A DNA stretch of 33,355 bases, taken from NCBI GenBank assembly GCA_036444495.1, contig JAZGBC010000177.1, positions 1-33,355 of the forward strand, read 5' to 3'. Positions 1-7,864 of the stretch are shown piece by piece. A program made the position numbers and the translations under genes. The notes beneath the pieces were generated by a model. The model had not been told where the DNA came from. It saw nothing but the letters and a program-made list of their open reading frames with translations, and did no database searches. Source of the DNA: JAZGBC01 sp036444495. GTDB taxonomy: Bacteria; Pseudomonadota; Alphaproteobacteria; Kiloniellales; J153. Within the stretch, counting starts at the first letter, position 1, and every line of letters begins with the position of its first letter.

Positions 1-2098
1 GGCCGATGAGGTCCAGCCACTCCTCTTCGCTCAGCGTGGCCACGCCCAGCTCGGCGGCCTTTTTCGCCTTGGAGCCGGCCGCCGCGCCCGCCACCAGGTA
101 GTCGGTCTTGCGCGAGACCGAGCCCGCCACCTTGGCCCCCAGCGCCTCGGCGCGGGCCTTGGCCTCGCTGCGCGTCATGCGCTCCAGGGTGCCCGTGAAG
201 ACCACGGTCTTGCCGGCCACGGGGGAGGCGCTGGCGGCTGGGACGGCCGCCGCCTCGACCTCCACCTGGGCCGCCAGATCATCGAGGATCTCGCGGTTGT
301 GGGCCTCGGCGAAGAAGCCGGCGAGGTCGGCGGCCACTGCCGGGCCGACGCCGTCGATGGCGACGAGGTCGGCATACTCGGGACTCGCCTCTTCGGCCGC
401 GGCGGTCATGGCCTCGCGAAAGCCTGCCAGGGTCTCGTAATTGAGGGCCAGCAGCCGTGCCGTGGCCTGGCCCACCTGGCGGATGCCCAGGGCATAGATG
501 AAGCGGTCCAGTCCGATGTGCCGGCGCGCCTCGACGGCGGCCATCAGGTTCGCCACCGACTGCTCGCCCCAGCCCTCGCGCGCCGTGATCTCCTCCGCGC
601 GCGCCTTCAGGCGGAAGATGTCGCCCGGGCTCTTGACTAGCTCGTCCCGCCAGAAGGCCTCGATCTGCTTGGCCCCCAGTCCCTCGATATCGAAGGCGTC
701 GCGGCTGACGAAGTGTTTGAGCCGTTCGACCGCCTGGGCCGGACAGATCAGGCCGCCGGTGCAGCGGCGAGCCGCATCCTCTCTGCCTGTTGTGGGGTTG
801 ATTTCGCGGACCGCGTGGCTGCCGCAGACCGGACACACGATAGGGAACCGATAGGGCTTGGCGCCCCTGGGCCGCTTGTCCAAGACGACCGAGACGACCT
901 GGGGGATCACGTCGCCGGCGCGCTGGATGACCACCGTATCGCCCACGCGCACGTCCTTGCGCGCGATCTCGTCCTCGTTGTGCAGGGTGGCGTTGGAGAC
1001 CACCACCCCGCCCACTGTGATCGGCTCCAGCCGGGCCACGGGGGTGAGAGCGCCGGTGCGCCCCACTTGCACCTCGATGGCCTTGAGCAGGGTCTCGGCC
1101 TGCTCGGCGGGGAACTTGTGGGCGACGGCCCAGCGCGGCGCCCGGCTGACGAAGCCGAGGCGCTCCTGCCAGTCCAGGCGGTCGACCTTGTAGACCACGC
1201 CGTCGATGTCGTAGGGCAGCTCGGGGCGGCGCTCGGCCAGCTCCCGGTGATGGGCCAACAGCTCCTCCAGGCTCCGGCAGAGCCGCGCCGGCTCGTTGAG
1301 GGTGAAGCCGAAATCCTCCAGGCGGTCGCGCGCCTCGGCCAGGGTCGCCCCGAGCGGCGCCGATATCTCACCCCAGGCATAGGCGAAGAAGTGCAGGGGC
1401 CGCGCCGTGGTGATCTGGGGGTCCAGTTGCCGCAGCGAGCCGGCGGCGGCGTTGCGCGGGTTGGCGAAGACTTTCTCGCCGGCCGCCTCCTGGCGCGCGT
1501 TGAGCGCCTGGAATTCGTCGCGGCGCATGTAGACCTCGCCCCGTATCTCAAGAATGTCCGGGATCCGCCCTCTGAGCTCCTTGGGCAGATCGCCCAGCGT
1601 GCGCAGGTTGGCCGTGATGTCCTCGCCTGTCGTCCCGTCGCCGCGCGTGGCGCCCTGGATGAAGCGGCCCTTCTCGTAGCGCAGCGAGGCGGAAACACCG
1701 TCGATCTTGGGCTCGGCCAGGACCGCGACGGGCTCCTCGTCACTCAGGTTGAGGAAGCGGCGGATGCGGGCCAGGAACTCGGCCACCTCCGCCTCGTCGA
1801 AGGCGTTGCCCAGCGAGAGCATGGGCCGGTTATGGCGCACCTTGGCGAAGCCGGCCACGGGCGCGGCGCCGACTCGGCGCGAGGGGCTGTCGGCCCGGAC
1901 CAGGTCCGGGAAGCGCGCCTCGATGGCCGCGTTGCGCCGGCTCAAGGCGTCGTAGTCGGCGTCCGGGACCTCGGGCGAGTCCTCCTGGTGATACAAGCGG
2001 TCGTGATGGCGGATCGCCTCGGCCAGGCGCTCGAGCTCCTTGGCGGCCTGCTCGGGCGTCAGTTCCTCGGCCGGGACCTCCTCGAGGACAGCGGTCAT
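1..2098 (-). CDS. ligA: NAD-dependent DNA ligase LigA (3' end cut by window edge)
   Basis: Seals nicks in duplex DNA using NAD+, joining Okazaki fragments and repair patches. The frame is open from the ATG at 2098 to the left edge, about 699 codons, which is already full LigA length; the visible end (EEEWLDLIG) is typical of a BRCT C-terminus, so only a few residues are probably missing. The order is an NAD-binding Ia region, the adenylation domain with the catalytic KIDG motif (Lys131), an OB fold, a four-Cys zinc finger (CPVC then RCTGGLIC), helix-hairpin-helix repeats (GVGPAVAADLAGF region) and BRCT. The start overlaps the recN stop by ATGA, with GAGG about 10 nt upstream, so it is the last visible gene of a bamD-recN-ligA unit. 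The domain order leaves little doubt about identity. Confidence 0.95.
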   Translation of the reverse strand, partial: MTAVLEEVPAEELTPEQAAKELERLAEAIRHHDRLYHQEDSPEVPDADYDALSRRNAAIEARFPDLVRADSPSRRVGAAPVAGFAKVRHNRPMLSLGNAFDEAEVAEFLARIRRFLNLSDEEPVAVLAEPKIDGVSASLRYEKGRFIQGATRGDGTTGEDITANLRTLGDLPKELRGRIPDILEIRGEVYMRRDEFQALNARQEAAGEKVFANPRNAAAGSLRQLDPQITTARPLHFFAYAWGEISAPLGATLAEARDRLEDFGFTLNEPARLCRSLEELLAHHRELAERRPELPYDIDGVVYKVDRLDWQERLGFVSRAPRWAVAHKFPAEQAETLLKAIEVQVGRTGALTPVARLEPITVGGVVVSNATLHNEDEIARKDVRVGDTVVIQRAGDVIPQVVSVVLDKRPRGAKPYRFPIVCPVCGSHAVREINPTTGREDAARRCTGGLICPAQAVERLKHFVSRDAFDIEGLGAKQIEAFWRDELVKSPGDIFRLKARAEEITAREGWGEQSVANLMAAVEARRHIGLDRFIYALGIRQVGQATARLLALNYETLAGFREAMTAAAEEASPEYADLVAIDGVGPAVAADLAGFFAEAHNREILDDLAAQVEVEAAAVPAASASPVAGKTVVFTGTLERMTRSEAKARAEALGAKVAGSVSRKTDYLVAGAAAGSKAKKAAELGVATLSEEEWLDLIG

Positions 2099-3780
2099 GA
2101 AGCACCGGCCTCTATCAGGCGCTTGGCTGCGGCGCGGGCCTCGTCGGTCACCTCGGCCCCGGCGAGCATGCGCGCGATCTCCTCGCGGCGCTCCTCGCGG
2201 CTCAGCGGGCTGACCCGGGTCGCCACCCGCTTACCGTCCGGCTCCTTGTGGACGCGCCAGTGGTGCGCGCCGCGCGCGCCCACCTGCGGGCTGTGGGTGA
2301 CCACCAGCACCTGCCGGTCCCGGGTCAGGCGCGCCAGGCGTTCGCCGATGGCGTCCGCCGTGGCGCCGCCGACGCCCGCGTCCACCTCGTCGAAGACCAG
2401 GGTCCGGCGCGGGCCCACCTCGGCCAGGACAAGTTTGAGGGCCAGGAGAAAGCGCGCCAGCTCGCCCCCCGAGGCGATCCGGGCGATCGGCCCCCGGGGG
2501 CTGCCCGGGTTGGTCGTGGCCTCGAAGGCCACCCGGTCCAGGCCGTGCGGGCCCCAGGCGGACTCCTCCAGCCGCTCGACCCTGGTGTAGAAGACGGCCT
2601 TTTCCAGTTTGAGCGGCGGCAGCTCACGCGCCACGGCCGTATCGAGCCGCTTGACCGCCTTGCCCCGCGCCGCGCTCAGGGACTCCGCTGCCTCCCTGTA
2701 GGCTTGGCGCGCCGCCCGGGCCGCGCCCTCCAAATCCGACAGGCGCGCACCGCTGTCGTCGATGGCGGAGAGCCGGGCCGCCAGCTCGCCGCGCAGGGCC
2801 GGGAGTCGATCGACCTCGGTGCCGTGCTTGCGGGCCAGGTCGCGCAGGCCGAAGAGCCGTTCCTCCACCGCCTCGAGCCGGCCGGCGTTCTGGTCGATCT
2901 CCGTGGAAAGTGTGTGCAACTGGCCGAGCGCTTCCTCGACCTCGAGCGCCGCGCGGTCGAGCGCGCCCAGAGCGCCGTCCAGGCGCCCGCCCGCCTGGGG
3001 TGCGGCGCGTTCCAGGGCCCGGCGGGCGGCGGCGATGGCGGGCTCCGCGCCGCCCGCGGCGGCGTCCCCACCCGATAGCTCTCCAAGCGCCGCATTCATG
3101 GCCTCGACGATCCTTCCGGCGTTCATGAGCAGCGCGCGCTGCTCGGCCAGCGCCGTTTCCTCGCCCGGCTTGGGGTCCATCGTATCGAGTTCCTCGACCG
3201 CATGGCGCAGGAATGCCTCGTCGCGGCGCGCCTGCTCCAGGTTCGCCTTGGCCTGGCCGCGGGCCGCTACGGCTTCGCGCCAGTCGCGCCACAAGCCGGC
3301 CACGCGTTCGGCGTCGGCGTCCAGGCCGGCGTAGGCATCCAGCAGTTCGCGGTGGCTGGTGGGATCGAGCAGGCCGCGCTGCTCGAACTGACCCTGGACC
3401 TCGACCAGGACGTCGCCCAGGCGGCGCAACAGGCCGACCGAGACCGGCTGGTCGTTGATGAAGGCGCGGCTGCGCCCGTCCGCGCCCAAAGTGCGGCGCA
3501 GCACCAGATCGGCCTCCTCGGCGTCAAGCCCCTGATCGGCCAGGATTCGCAGCGCCGGGTGATCGGCGCCCACCTCGAAGCGGGCGGTCACCAGGGCCTG
3601 CTTCGAGCCGGGGCGCAATAACCCGGCCTCGGCCCGGTTGCCCAGCGCCAAGCCCAAGGCGTCGAGCAGGATGGATTTGCCCGCCCCGGTCTCACCGGTC
3701 AGGACGCAAAGTCCATCTTGGAATGTCAGGTCCAGACGATCGATCAGAACGACGTCGCGGACCGACAGGCTGACCAGCAT
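2095..3780 (-). CDS. recN: DNA repair protein RecN
   Basis: SMC-like ATPase that acts in double-strand break repair by holding and processing DNA ends in the cytoplasm. The protein is 561 residues, the usual RecN size. It has an N-terminal head with Walker A GETGAGKS at residues 29-36, a long charged helical middle (about 160-390) expected to form the coiled coil, then the ABC-type signature ASGGELARF and Walker B VFDEVDAGVGG near the C-terminus. The start is ATG with GAGG 5 nt upstream. It follows bamD by 34 nt and overlaps ligA by ATGA. In many bacteria recN is SOS-controlled, but no alphaproteobacterial LexA box (GTTC-N7-GTTC) is visible just upstream, so here it may simply ride on the bamD promoter. 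Confidence 0.95.
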   Translation of the reverse strand: MLVSLSVRDVVLIDRLDLTFQDGLCVLTGETGAGKSILLDALGLALGNRAEAGLLRPGSKQALVTARFEVGADHPALRILADQGLDAEEADLVLRRTLGADGRSRAFINDQPVSVGLLRRLGDVLVEVQGQFEQRGLLDPTSHRELLDAYAGLDADAERVAGLWRDWREAVAARGQAKANLEQARRDEAFLRHAVEELDTMDPKPGEETALAEQRALLMNAGRIVEAMNAALGELSGGDAAAGGAEPAIAAARRALERAAPQAGGRLDGALGALDRAALEVEEALGQLHTLSTEIDQNAGRLEAVEERLFGLRDLARKHGTEVDRLPALRGELAARLSAIDDSGARLSDLEGAARAARQAYREAAESLSAARGKAVKRLDTAVARELPPLKLEKAVFYTRVERLEESAWGPHGLDRVAFEATTNPGSPRGPIARIASGGELARFLLALKLVLAEVGPRRTLVFDEVDAGVGGATADAIGERLARLTRDRQVLVVTHSPQVGARGAHHWRVHKEPDGKRVATRVSPLSREERREEIARMLAGAEVTDEARAAAKRLIEAGAS

Positions 3781-3791
3781 GCTGGCCTCGC

Positions 3792-3813
3792 ACCAATATT
3801 CTCGACTATTGGT
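3792..3813. other. 7-bp perfect inverted repeat between bamD and recN
   Basis: ACCAATA at 3792-3798 and TATTGGT at 3807-3813 are exact reverse complements around an 8-nt loop. It fills most of the short bamD-recN gap. No T-run follows on either strand, so it is not an intrinsic terminator. It could be an RNA processing hairpin or a weak protein site. Confidence 0.5.
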
Positions 3814-3814
3814 A

Positions 3815-4693
3815 TCAGATGATCGACTTCCACACCCGGGAGATCCAGGAACCCTGAGATTGTTCCGGCCTGCGGTCGATTCCTGTCAAGAGCATGTAAC
3901 TGTCGGCGTACCAATCGCTGCCCGGGAAGTTGTAGCCCAGGACGGCCGCGGTGGCCTGCGCCTCGTCGATCACGCCGATCGCCAGATAAGACTCCACCAG
4001 GCGGTGCAGGGCCTCCGGCACGTGGGTCGTGGTCTGGTATTCCTCGATGACGATGCGGAAGCGGTTGATGGCCGCCAGATACTCGCTCTGTTCCTGATAG
4101 AACCGGCCGATGGACATGTGCTTGCCCGCCAAGTGATCGCGCGCCAGGTCCATCTTCAGGGTTGCGTCCCGGGCGTAACGGCTATCGGGAAAGCGCCGCA
4201 CCACCTCCTGCAGCGCCGCCAGGGCCTCCTCGGTCATCTTCTGGTCGCGCTTTACATCGGAAATCTGCTCGTAGAAGCAGATTGCGCGCAAGTAGTAGGC
4301 ATAGGAGACGTCCCGGTTGCCCGGATGCAGCTGGATAAAGCGATCCAGCGCGACGATGGCCTCGTCGTAGGCGTTGTTCTGGTAATAGGCGTAGGCGGCC
4401 ATAAGCTGAGCCTTGGAGGCCCAGACCGAGTAGGGATGCTGCCGCTCTACCTCGTCGAACAGCCGGGCCGACTCGTCGTAGTCGGAGACCAGTAGGCTGT
4501 CCATCGCCGTGTTGTATAGGTCCTCGACCGGCTTCTCGACATACTCGGGCGACTCATCGTCCCAGAAGTACGAGCAGCCCAGTAGTGCAAGGCAAAGTAC
4601 ACAGGCGGCCAACATACGGCCCGCGCGCCGGGCCGGCGCAGCCCAGGAATGGCACGGCTCAGGCCGTTCTGCGGTGATCCCGATGGTCCCCAT
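3815..4693 (-). CDS. bamD: Outer-membrane assembly lipoprotein BamD (ComL)
   Basis: Lipoprotein of the BAM complex that folds beta-barrel proteins into the outer membrane, working from the periplasmic face with BamA. The N-terminus has a signal peptide with an Arg-rich n-region and lipobox LLGC (Cys40 with this start). The mature part is built of TPR-type helices (YNTAMDSLL, AYYQNNAYDEAIVALDRFI, YEQSEY-like repeats), as in BamD. I chose ATG at 4693 because AGAAGG lies about 8 nt upstream; a TTG two codons earlier (4699) also keeps the frame. The later Met27 would leave a signal peptide without positive charges. The 292-residue length is slightly long for the family owing to the N-terminal extension. 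It is the first gene after the lpxC terminator and has its own promoter. Confidence 0.93.
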   Translation of the reverse strand: MGTIGITAERPEPCHSWAAPARRAGRMLAACVLCLALLGCSYFWDDESPEYVEKPVEDLYNTAMDSLLVSDYDESARLFDEVERQHPYSVWASKAQLMAAYAYYQNNAYDEAIVALDRFIQLHPGNRDVSYAYYLRAICFYEQISDVKRDQKMTEEALAALQEVVRRFPDSRYARDATLKMDLARDHLAGKHMSIGRFYQEQSEYLAAINRFRIVIEEYQTTTHVPEALHRLVESYLAIGVIDEAQATAAVLGYNFPGSDWYADSYMLLTGIDRRPEQSQGSWISRVWKSII

Positions 4694-4740
4694 GTTCAAA
4701 GCCTTCTCCCTCTCCCTCGATAGCCCTTTGACCCCGCCAA

Positions 4741-4769
4741 ATTATAGGTCCTGGGGCCGGGCTGCTCAA
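4741..4769 (-). promoter_or_regulatory. Sigma-70-type promoter of bamD
   Basis: On the minus strand TTGAGC (4769-4764) is followed by exactly 17 nt and a perfect TATAAT (4746-4741). Predicted transcription starts near 4734, giving a leader of about 40 nt before the bamD ATG. It lies just downstream of the lpxC terminator, as expected for a new unit. Confidence 0.8.
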
Positions 4770-4777
4770 GACGAGCG

Positions 4778-4809
4778 AAGAAAAAGGGCACCCACGATCA
4801 GGGTGCCCC
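4778..4809 (-). terminator. Intrinsic terminator after lpxC
   Basis: On the minus strand GGGGCACCC, a 7-nt loop, then GGGTGCCC followed by TTTTTCTT. The stem is a perfect 8 bp (4808-4801 with 4793-4786) with a U-rich tail at 4785-4778, 24 nt after the lpxC stop. This closes the dcw-lpxC transcription unit. Confidence 0.92.
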
Positions 4810-4833
4810 GCTGGCAACCGGAAGGGGCCGGAA

Positions 4834-5787
4834 TCAGGCCGGCGCGGCCACCGCGCGAGCCGGGGCGGCCGAGGGACCCATGGGCAGGTCCAGATCCGCC
4901 TCGGTCATCTCGCGCCAGGCCCAGGCGCTCTCATCGGCGAACAGCGCCTGGAGCAAGCGCAGCGTCAGCCCGTGGCCGGCGCGCATACCCGCGACGGCGC
5001 CGATGACCGGTCCGCCGGCCAGGTACAGGTCGCCAATGAGATCCAGCACCTTGTGCCGGACGAACTCGTTTTCGTAGCGCAGCCCGCCGTCGTTCAGGAT
5101 GCCCTCGCCGTTGATCACGATGGCATTGTCCAGCGATCCGCCCAGGGCCAGCCCCATCTCGCGCAGCTTGTCGACCTCGTGCAGGAAGCCGAAGGTCCGG
5201 GCCCGCGAGACATCCCGCTTGTAGGTGGTTTGCGACACCTGGACCGACCAGGTCTGGCGCTGGATCAAGGCGCTGTCGAAATCGATCTCGAAATCGATCG
5301 ACAGGCCCGCACCCGGCTTCACCGTGGCCGAGCGGTGCGGGTCGGAAACCGTGACCTCTTTGCGGATCTCCAGCGCCCGGCGCGGGGCATTCTGCTCGGT
5401 GGCGCCGGCGCACTCGATCAGGAATACGAAGGGGGCCGCGCTGCCGTCCATGGCCGGCACTTCGGGGCCGCTCAACTCCACGACCGCATTATCGATGCCA
5501 CAGCCCGACAGGGCCGACATAAGGTGTTCGATGGTGGCGATCTTGACGCCATCCTGGCCGACCAGCGTGGAAGACAGTGGGGTCTCGATGGCGTGCTCCC
5601 AGGTGGCCGGGATCTCAACGTTCCCCAGGTCGCTGCGCCGGAAGCGGATGCCACTGCCGGCCTCGGCCGGGTGCAGGGCCATGTCGACCCTGATCCCGCT
5701 GTGCAGGCCGATCCCGGAACAGTGGATGGAATTTTTGAGCGTCTTTTGCCGCAGGGCCTTTTGGCTGCTCGTACCCTTAGTCGCCAT
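4834..5787 (-). CDS. lpxC: UDP-3-O-acyl-N-acetylglucosamine deacetylase LpxC
   Basis: Zinc enzyme for the committed step of lipid A synthesis: it removes acetate from UDP-3-O-acyl-GlcNAc in the cytoplasm. Zinc ligands are visible as His88 in TIEHLMSAL, His245 and Asp249 in RHKVLDL; Glu87 and His272 (AGHGL) match the catalytic base and acid. Length is 317 residues, a little over the usual 305 because of an Ala/Pro-rich tail after the conserved end. The ATG start has only a weak upstream purine tract. It lies 249 nt downstream of ftsZ, a gap that carries its own promoter-like element, and is followed by a strong terminator. Placement after ftsZ is the classical dcw order. Confidence 0.96.
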   Translation of the reverse strand: MATKGTSSQKALRQKTLKNSIHCSGIGLHSGIRVDMALHPAEAGSGIRFRRSDLGNVEIPATWEHAIETPLSSTLVGQDGVKIATIEHLMSALSGCGIDNAVVELSGPEVPAMDGSAAPFVFLIECAGATEQNAPRRALEIRKEVTVSDPHRSATVKPGAGLSIDFEIDFDSALIQRQTWSVQVSQTTYKRDVSRARTFGFLHEVDKLREMGLALGGSLDNAIVINGEGILNDGGLRYENEFVRHKVLDLIGDLYLAGGPVIGAVAGMRAGHGLTLRLLQALFADESAWAWREMTEADLDLPMGPSAAPARAVAAPA

Positions 5788-5925
5788 TATGTCTTATCTC
5801 GCCCCTAGCAATCGCTCGGGGGGAATCTTCCGGATTTCGAACCACGCAGGACGGCCCCAAGAACGTAGTCCTGGCGCGAAGTCTGATCGAAACCGAAATC
5901 CCCCCAATAGGATCCTGTGCACATC

Positions 5926-5961
5926 GCTTCAGGGGAATTTATAGATCGGTTCCCCTGAAGC
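5926..5961. promoter_or_regulatory. 12-bp perfect inverted repeat flanking a TATAAA element upstream of lpxC
   Basis: GCTTCAGGGGAA (5926-5937) and TTCCCCTGAAGC (5950-5961) are exact reverse complements around 12 nt. Read toward lpxC, the spacer contains TATAAA (5943-5938), and TTGTGT lies 18 nt upstream of it, so a -10 element may sit between the arms. No U-run follows, which argues against a terminator for ftsZ. I infer an operator over an lpxC promoter; an RNA hairpin is the alternative. Confidence 0.55.
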
Positions 5962-5976
5962 ACACAAATCACTATT

Positions 5977-5992
5977 TGTTACAGTATGTTAC
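5977..5992. repeat. Direct repeat TGTTAC, 10-bp period, between ftsZ and lpxC
   Basis: TGTTAC occurs at 5977-5982 and again at 5987-5992, same helical face, just upstream of the inverted repeat as read toward lpxC. It is short and could be chance. Confidence 0.3.
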
Positions 5993-6036
5993 GTTCGCAT
6001 GCCCGCGATCTACTGCAACTTCCCCTCGGCCCAGCG

Positions 6037-7773
6037 TCAGTTTGCCTGGCGGCGCAGGAAGGCCGGAATTTCCAGCAACTCTTCCTCGCTCTGGCCCGGA
6101 GTGGAGACCTTGGTTGCGTCGAGACCGGTCAGGCGTGGCTGAGCCGCCGGCAGCGCTTGAGACTCACCGCTCCGGCGGCTGGCCGCGGCCGGACCAGCCA
6201 GGCTCCGCTCGCGCTGATCGCCACTCTGGGCCGCGGCCTGCAACGCGCGTGCCGCGCTACCGGTCACCTTGGCGAACAGGCCCCCCTTCTTGCGTGCGGC
6301 TGCCGCCGCCGGGCCCGACCCGCGTGACGGCGAAGACGCGTTGGCGATGGCGGCGGCCGCGAAGGGATCCGCGCGGGATGCGCTTTCCGGCGCCGGTTCC
6401 GGCTCCGGTTCGGGTGCGACCGGCGGTGGGGCGATGAAGCTCGCCTCGGTCTGGACCGCCACGGCTTGCGCGGGTGCGGCCACGGTGCCCGCGGCGGGGG
6501 CCGGCTGCGCAGCGTCTGCAACCGCAGGCGCGGGCTTTGGCAGCACGTTCGCCCCCATACGCGTGTAGGCATAGTGGCTGTGGGTGCCCGTCGCCTGAGC
6601 CATGACCGGCGCTTCTTCGGCCGATGCGGTCATAGTCGGTGCCGAAGCCGGTGCGACCGCGGGTTCGAATGCCTGCGCCATGGCAGGGACCGCGCTTTGG
6701 GCCATGGCCGCCGCGCTGCCCTTGGGGCTGTCCTGGCTGTCCGATCCGCCCCCGCCCTGGCTGGACACGAGGCTGAGTGCGACCGGACGCGGCTGCTCTG
6801 CGACTTCCGACTCGATGCCCGTGGCGACCACGGAAACGCGCATGCGTCCCTCGAGGGCTTGGTCGAAGGTGGAGCCGAAGATGATGTTGGCCTCGGGGTC
6901 GACCTCGTCGCGGATGCGGTTGGCCGCCTCGTCGACCTCGAAGAGGGTGAGGTCCGGCCCGCCCGTGATGTTGATCAGCAGGCCGCGCGCGCCCTTCATG
7001 GAGACCTCGTCCAAGAGCGGGTTGGAGATGGCCGCCTCGGCCGCGGCCAAAGCCCGGCTCTCGCCATCGGCCTCGCCGGTGCCCATCATGGCCTTGCCCA
7101 TCTCGGTCATGACCGAGCGGATGTCGGCGAAATCCAGGTTAATGAGCCCCGGCATGACCATGAGATCGGTCACCCCGCGCACGCCCGAGCGCAGAACGTC
7201 GTCGGCCATGCGGAAGGCGTCCGCGAAGGTGGTCTTCTCGTTGGCCACGCGGAACAGGTTCTGGTTCGGAATGACGATCAGCGTATCCACGTACTGGGTC
7301 AACTCCGTGATGCCGGCCTCGGCCATGCGCATGCGGTGCACGCCCTCGAAATGGAACGGCTTGGTCACCACGCCGACGGTCAGGATGCCGCTCTCGCGCG
7401 CCGCCCGGGCGATGACCGGCGCCCCGCCGGTGCCCGTGCCCCCGCCCATGCCGGCGGTGATGAACACCATGTTGGCGCCTTCCAGTTCGGTCAGGATATC
7501 GTTGATCGCCTCCTCGGCGGCCGCGCGGCCCACCTCGGGCCGCGATCCCGAACCCAGGCCCTGCGTGATGCTGCGGCCGAGTTGCAGGCTGCGTTCGCAC
7601 AGGGACATCTGGATCGCCTGGGCGTCGGTGTTGGCGATGAGGAACTCAACGCCCTCCACGTTGGATTGGATCATGTTGTTGACGGCATTGCCGCCGGCGC
7701 CGCCGACGCCGATGACGGTGATCTTCGGCGCGAGGTTGCTTTCGATCTTCGGTACGTTCAATTTCAAGGCCAT
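6037..7773 (-). CDS. ftsZ: Cell division GTPase FtsZ with long linker
   Basis: Tubulin homologue that polymerises into the Z-ring and places the septal machinery at mid-cell. The GTPase core covers residues 12-320, with the tubulin signature GMGGGTGTG (108-116) and the T7 loop NLDFADIRS (212-220). A low-complexity Ala/Pro-rich linker runs from about 321 to 562, and the conserved C-terminal peptide for FtsA binding (LEIPAFLRRQ) ends the protein. At 578 residues it is much longer than E. coli FtsZ (383); long linkers are known in alphaproteobacteria. The ATG at 7773 has GGAGGG a few nt upstream. A hairpin-bearing gap of 91 nt separates it from ftsA. Confidence 0.97.
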   Translation of the reverse strand: MALKLNVPKIESNLAPKITVIGVGGAGGNAVNNMIQSNVEGVEFLIANTDAQAIQMSLCERSLQLGRSITQGLGSGSRPEVGRAAAEEAINDILTELEGANMVFITAGMGGGTGTGGAPVIARAARESGILTVGVVTKPFHFEGVHRMRMAEAGITELTQYVDTLIVIPNQNLFRVANEKTTFADAFRMADDVLRSGVRGVTDLMVMPGLINLDFADIRSVMTEMGKAMMGTGEADGESRALAAAEAAISNPLLDEVSMKGARGLLINITGGPDLTLFEVDEAANRIRDEVDPEANIIFGSTFDQALEGRMRVSVVATGIESEVAEQPRPVALSLVSSQGGGGSDSQDSPKGSAAAMAQSAVPAMAQAFEPAVAPASAPTMTASAEEAPVMAQATGTHSHYAYTRMGANVLPKPAPAVADAAQPAPAAGTVAAPAQAVAVQTEASFIAPPPVAPEPEPEPAPESASRADPFAAAAIANASSPSRGSGPAAAAARKKGGLFAKVTGSAARALQAAAQSGDQRERSLAGPAAASRRSGESQALPAAQPRLTGLDATKVSTPGQSEEELLEIPAFLRRQAN

Positions 7774-7829
7774 GTTGCCCTCCGATGCCCCTCATGAATG
7801 ACTGATCCCGCCGCGCGGAGCGGACGGGC

Positions 7830-7848
7830 GTCCCGGCACGGCCGGGAC
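7830..7848. other. 8-bp GC-rich hairpin between ftsA and ftsZ
   Basis: GTCCCGGC (7830-7837), a 3-nt loop, and GCCGGGAC (7841-7848) form a perfect stem in the 91-nt ftsA-ftsZ gap. No U-run follows in the direction of transcription. It may be a processing or stability hairpin that sets ftsZ messenger level apart from ftsQA. Confidence 0.5.
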
Positions 7849-7864
7849 CTGTGGCTGGGTTGCT

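Noticed and set aside
713..2590. 625-residue plus-strand open frame opposite ligA and recN
   Set aside because: Antisense shadow of two clear genes in GC-rich DNA; no recognisable domain and composition typical of reverse-complement frames.
5926..5961. Intrinsic terminator for ftsZ
   Set aside because: The stem is perfect but the loop is 12 nt and no U-run follows on the minus strand.
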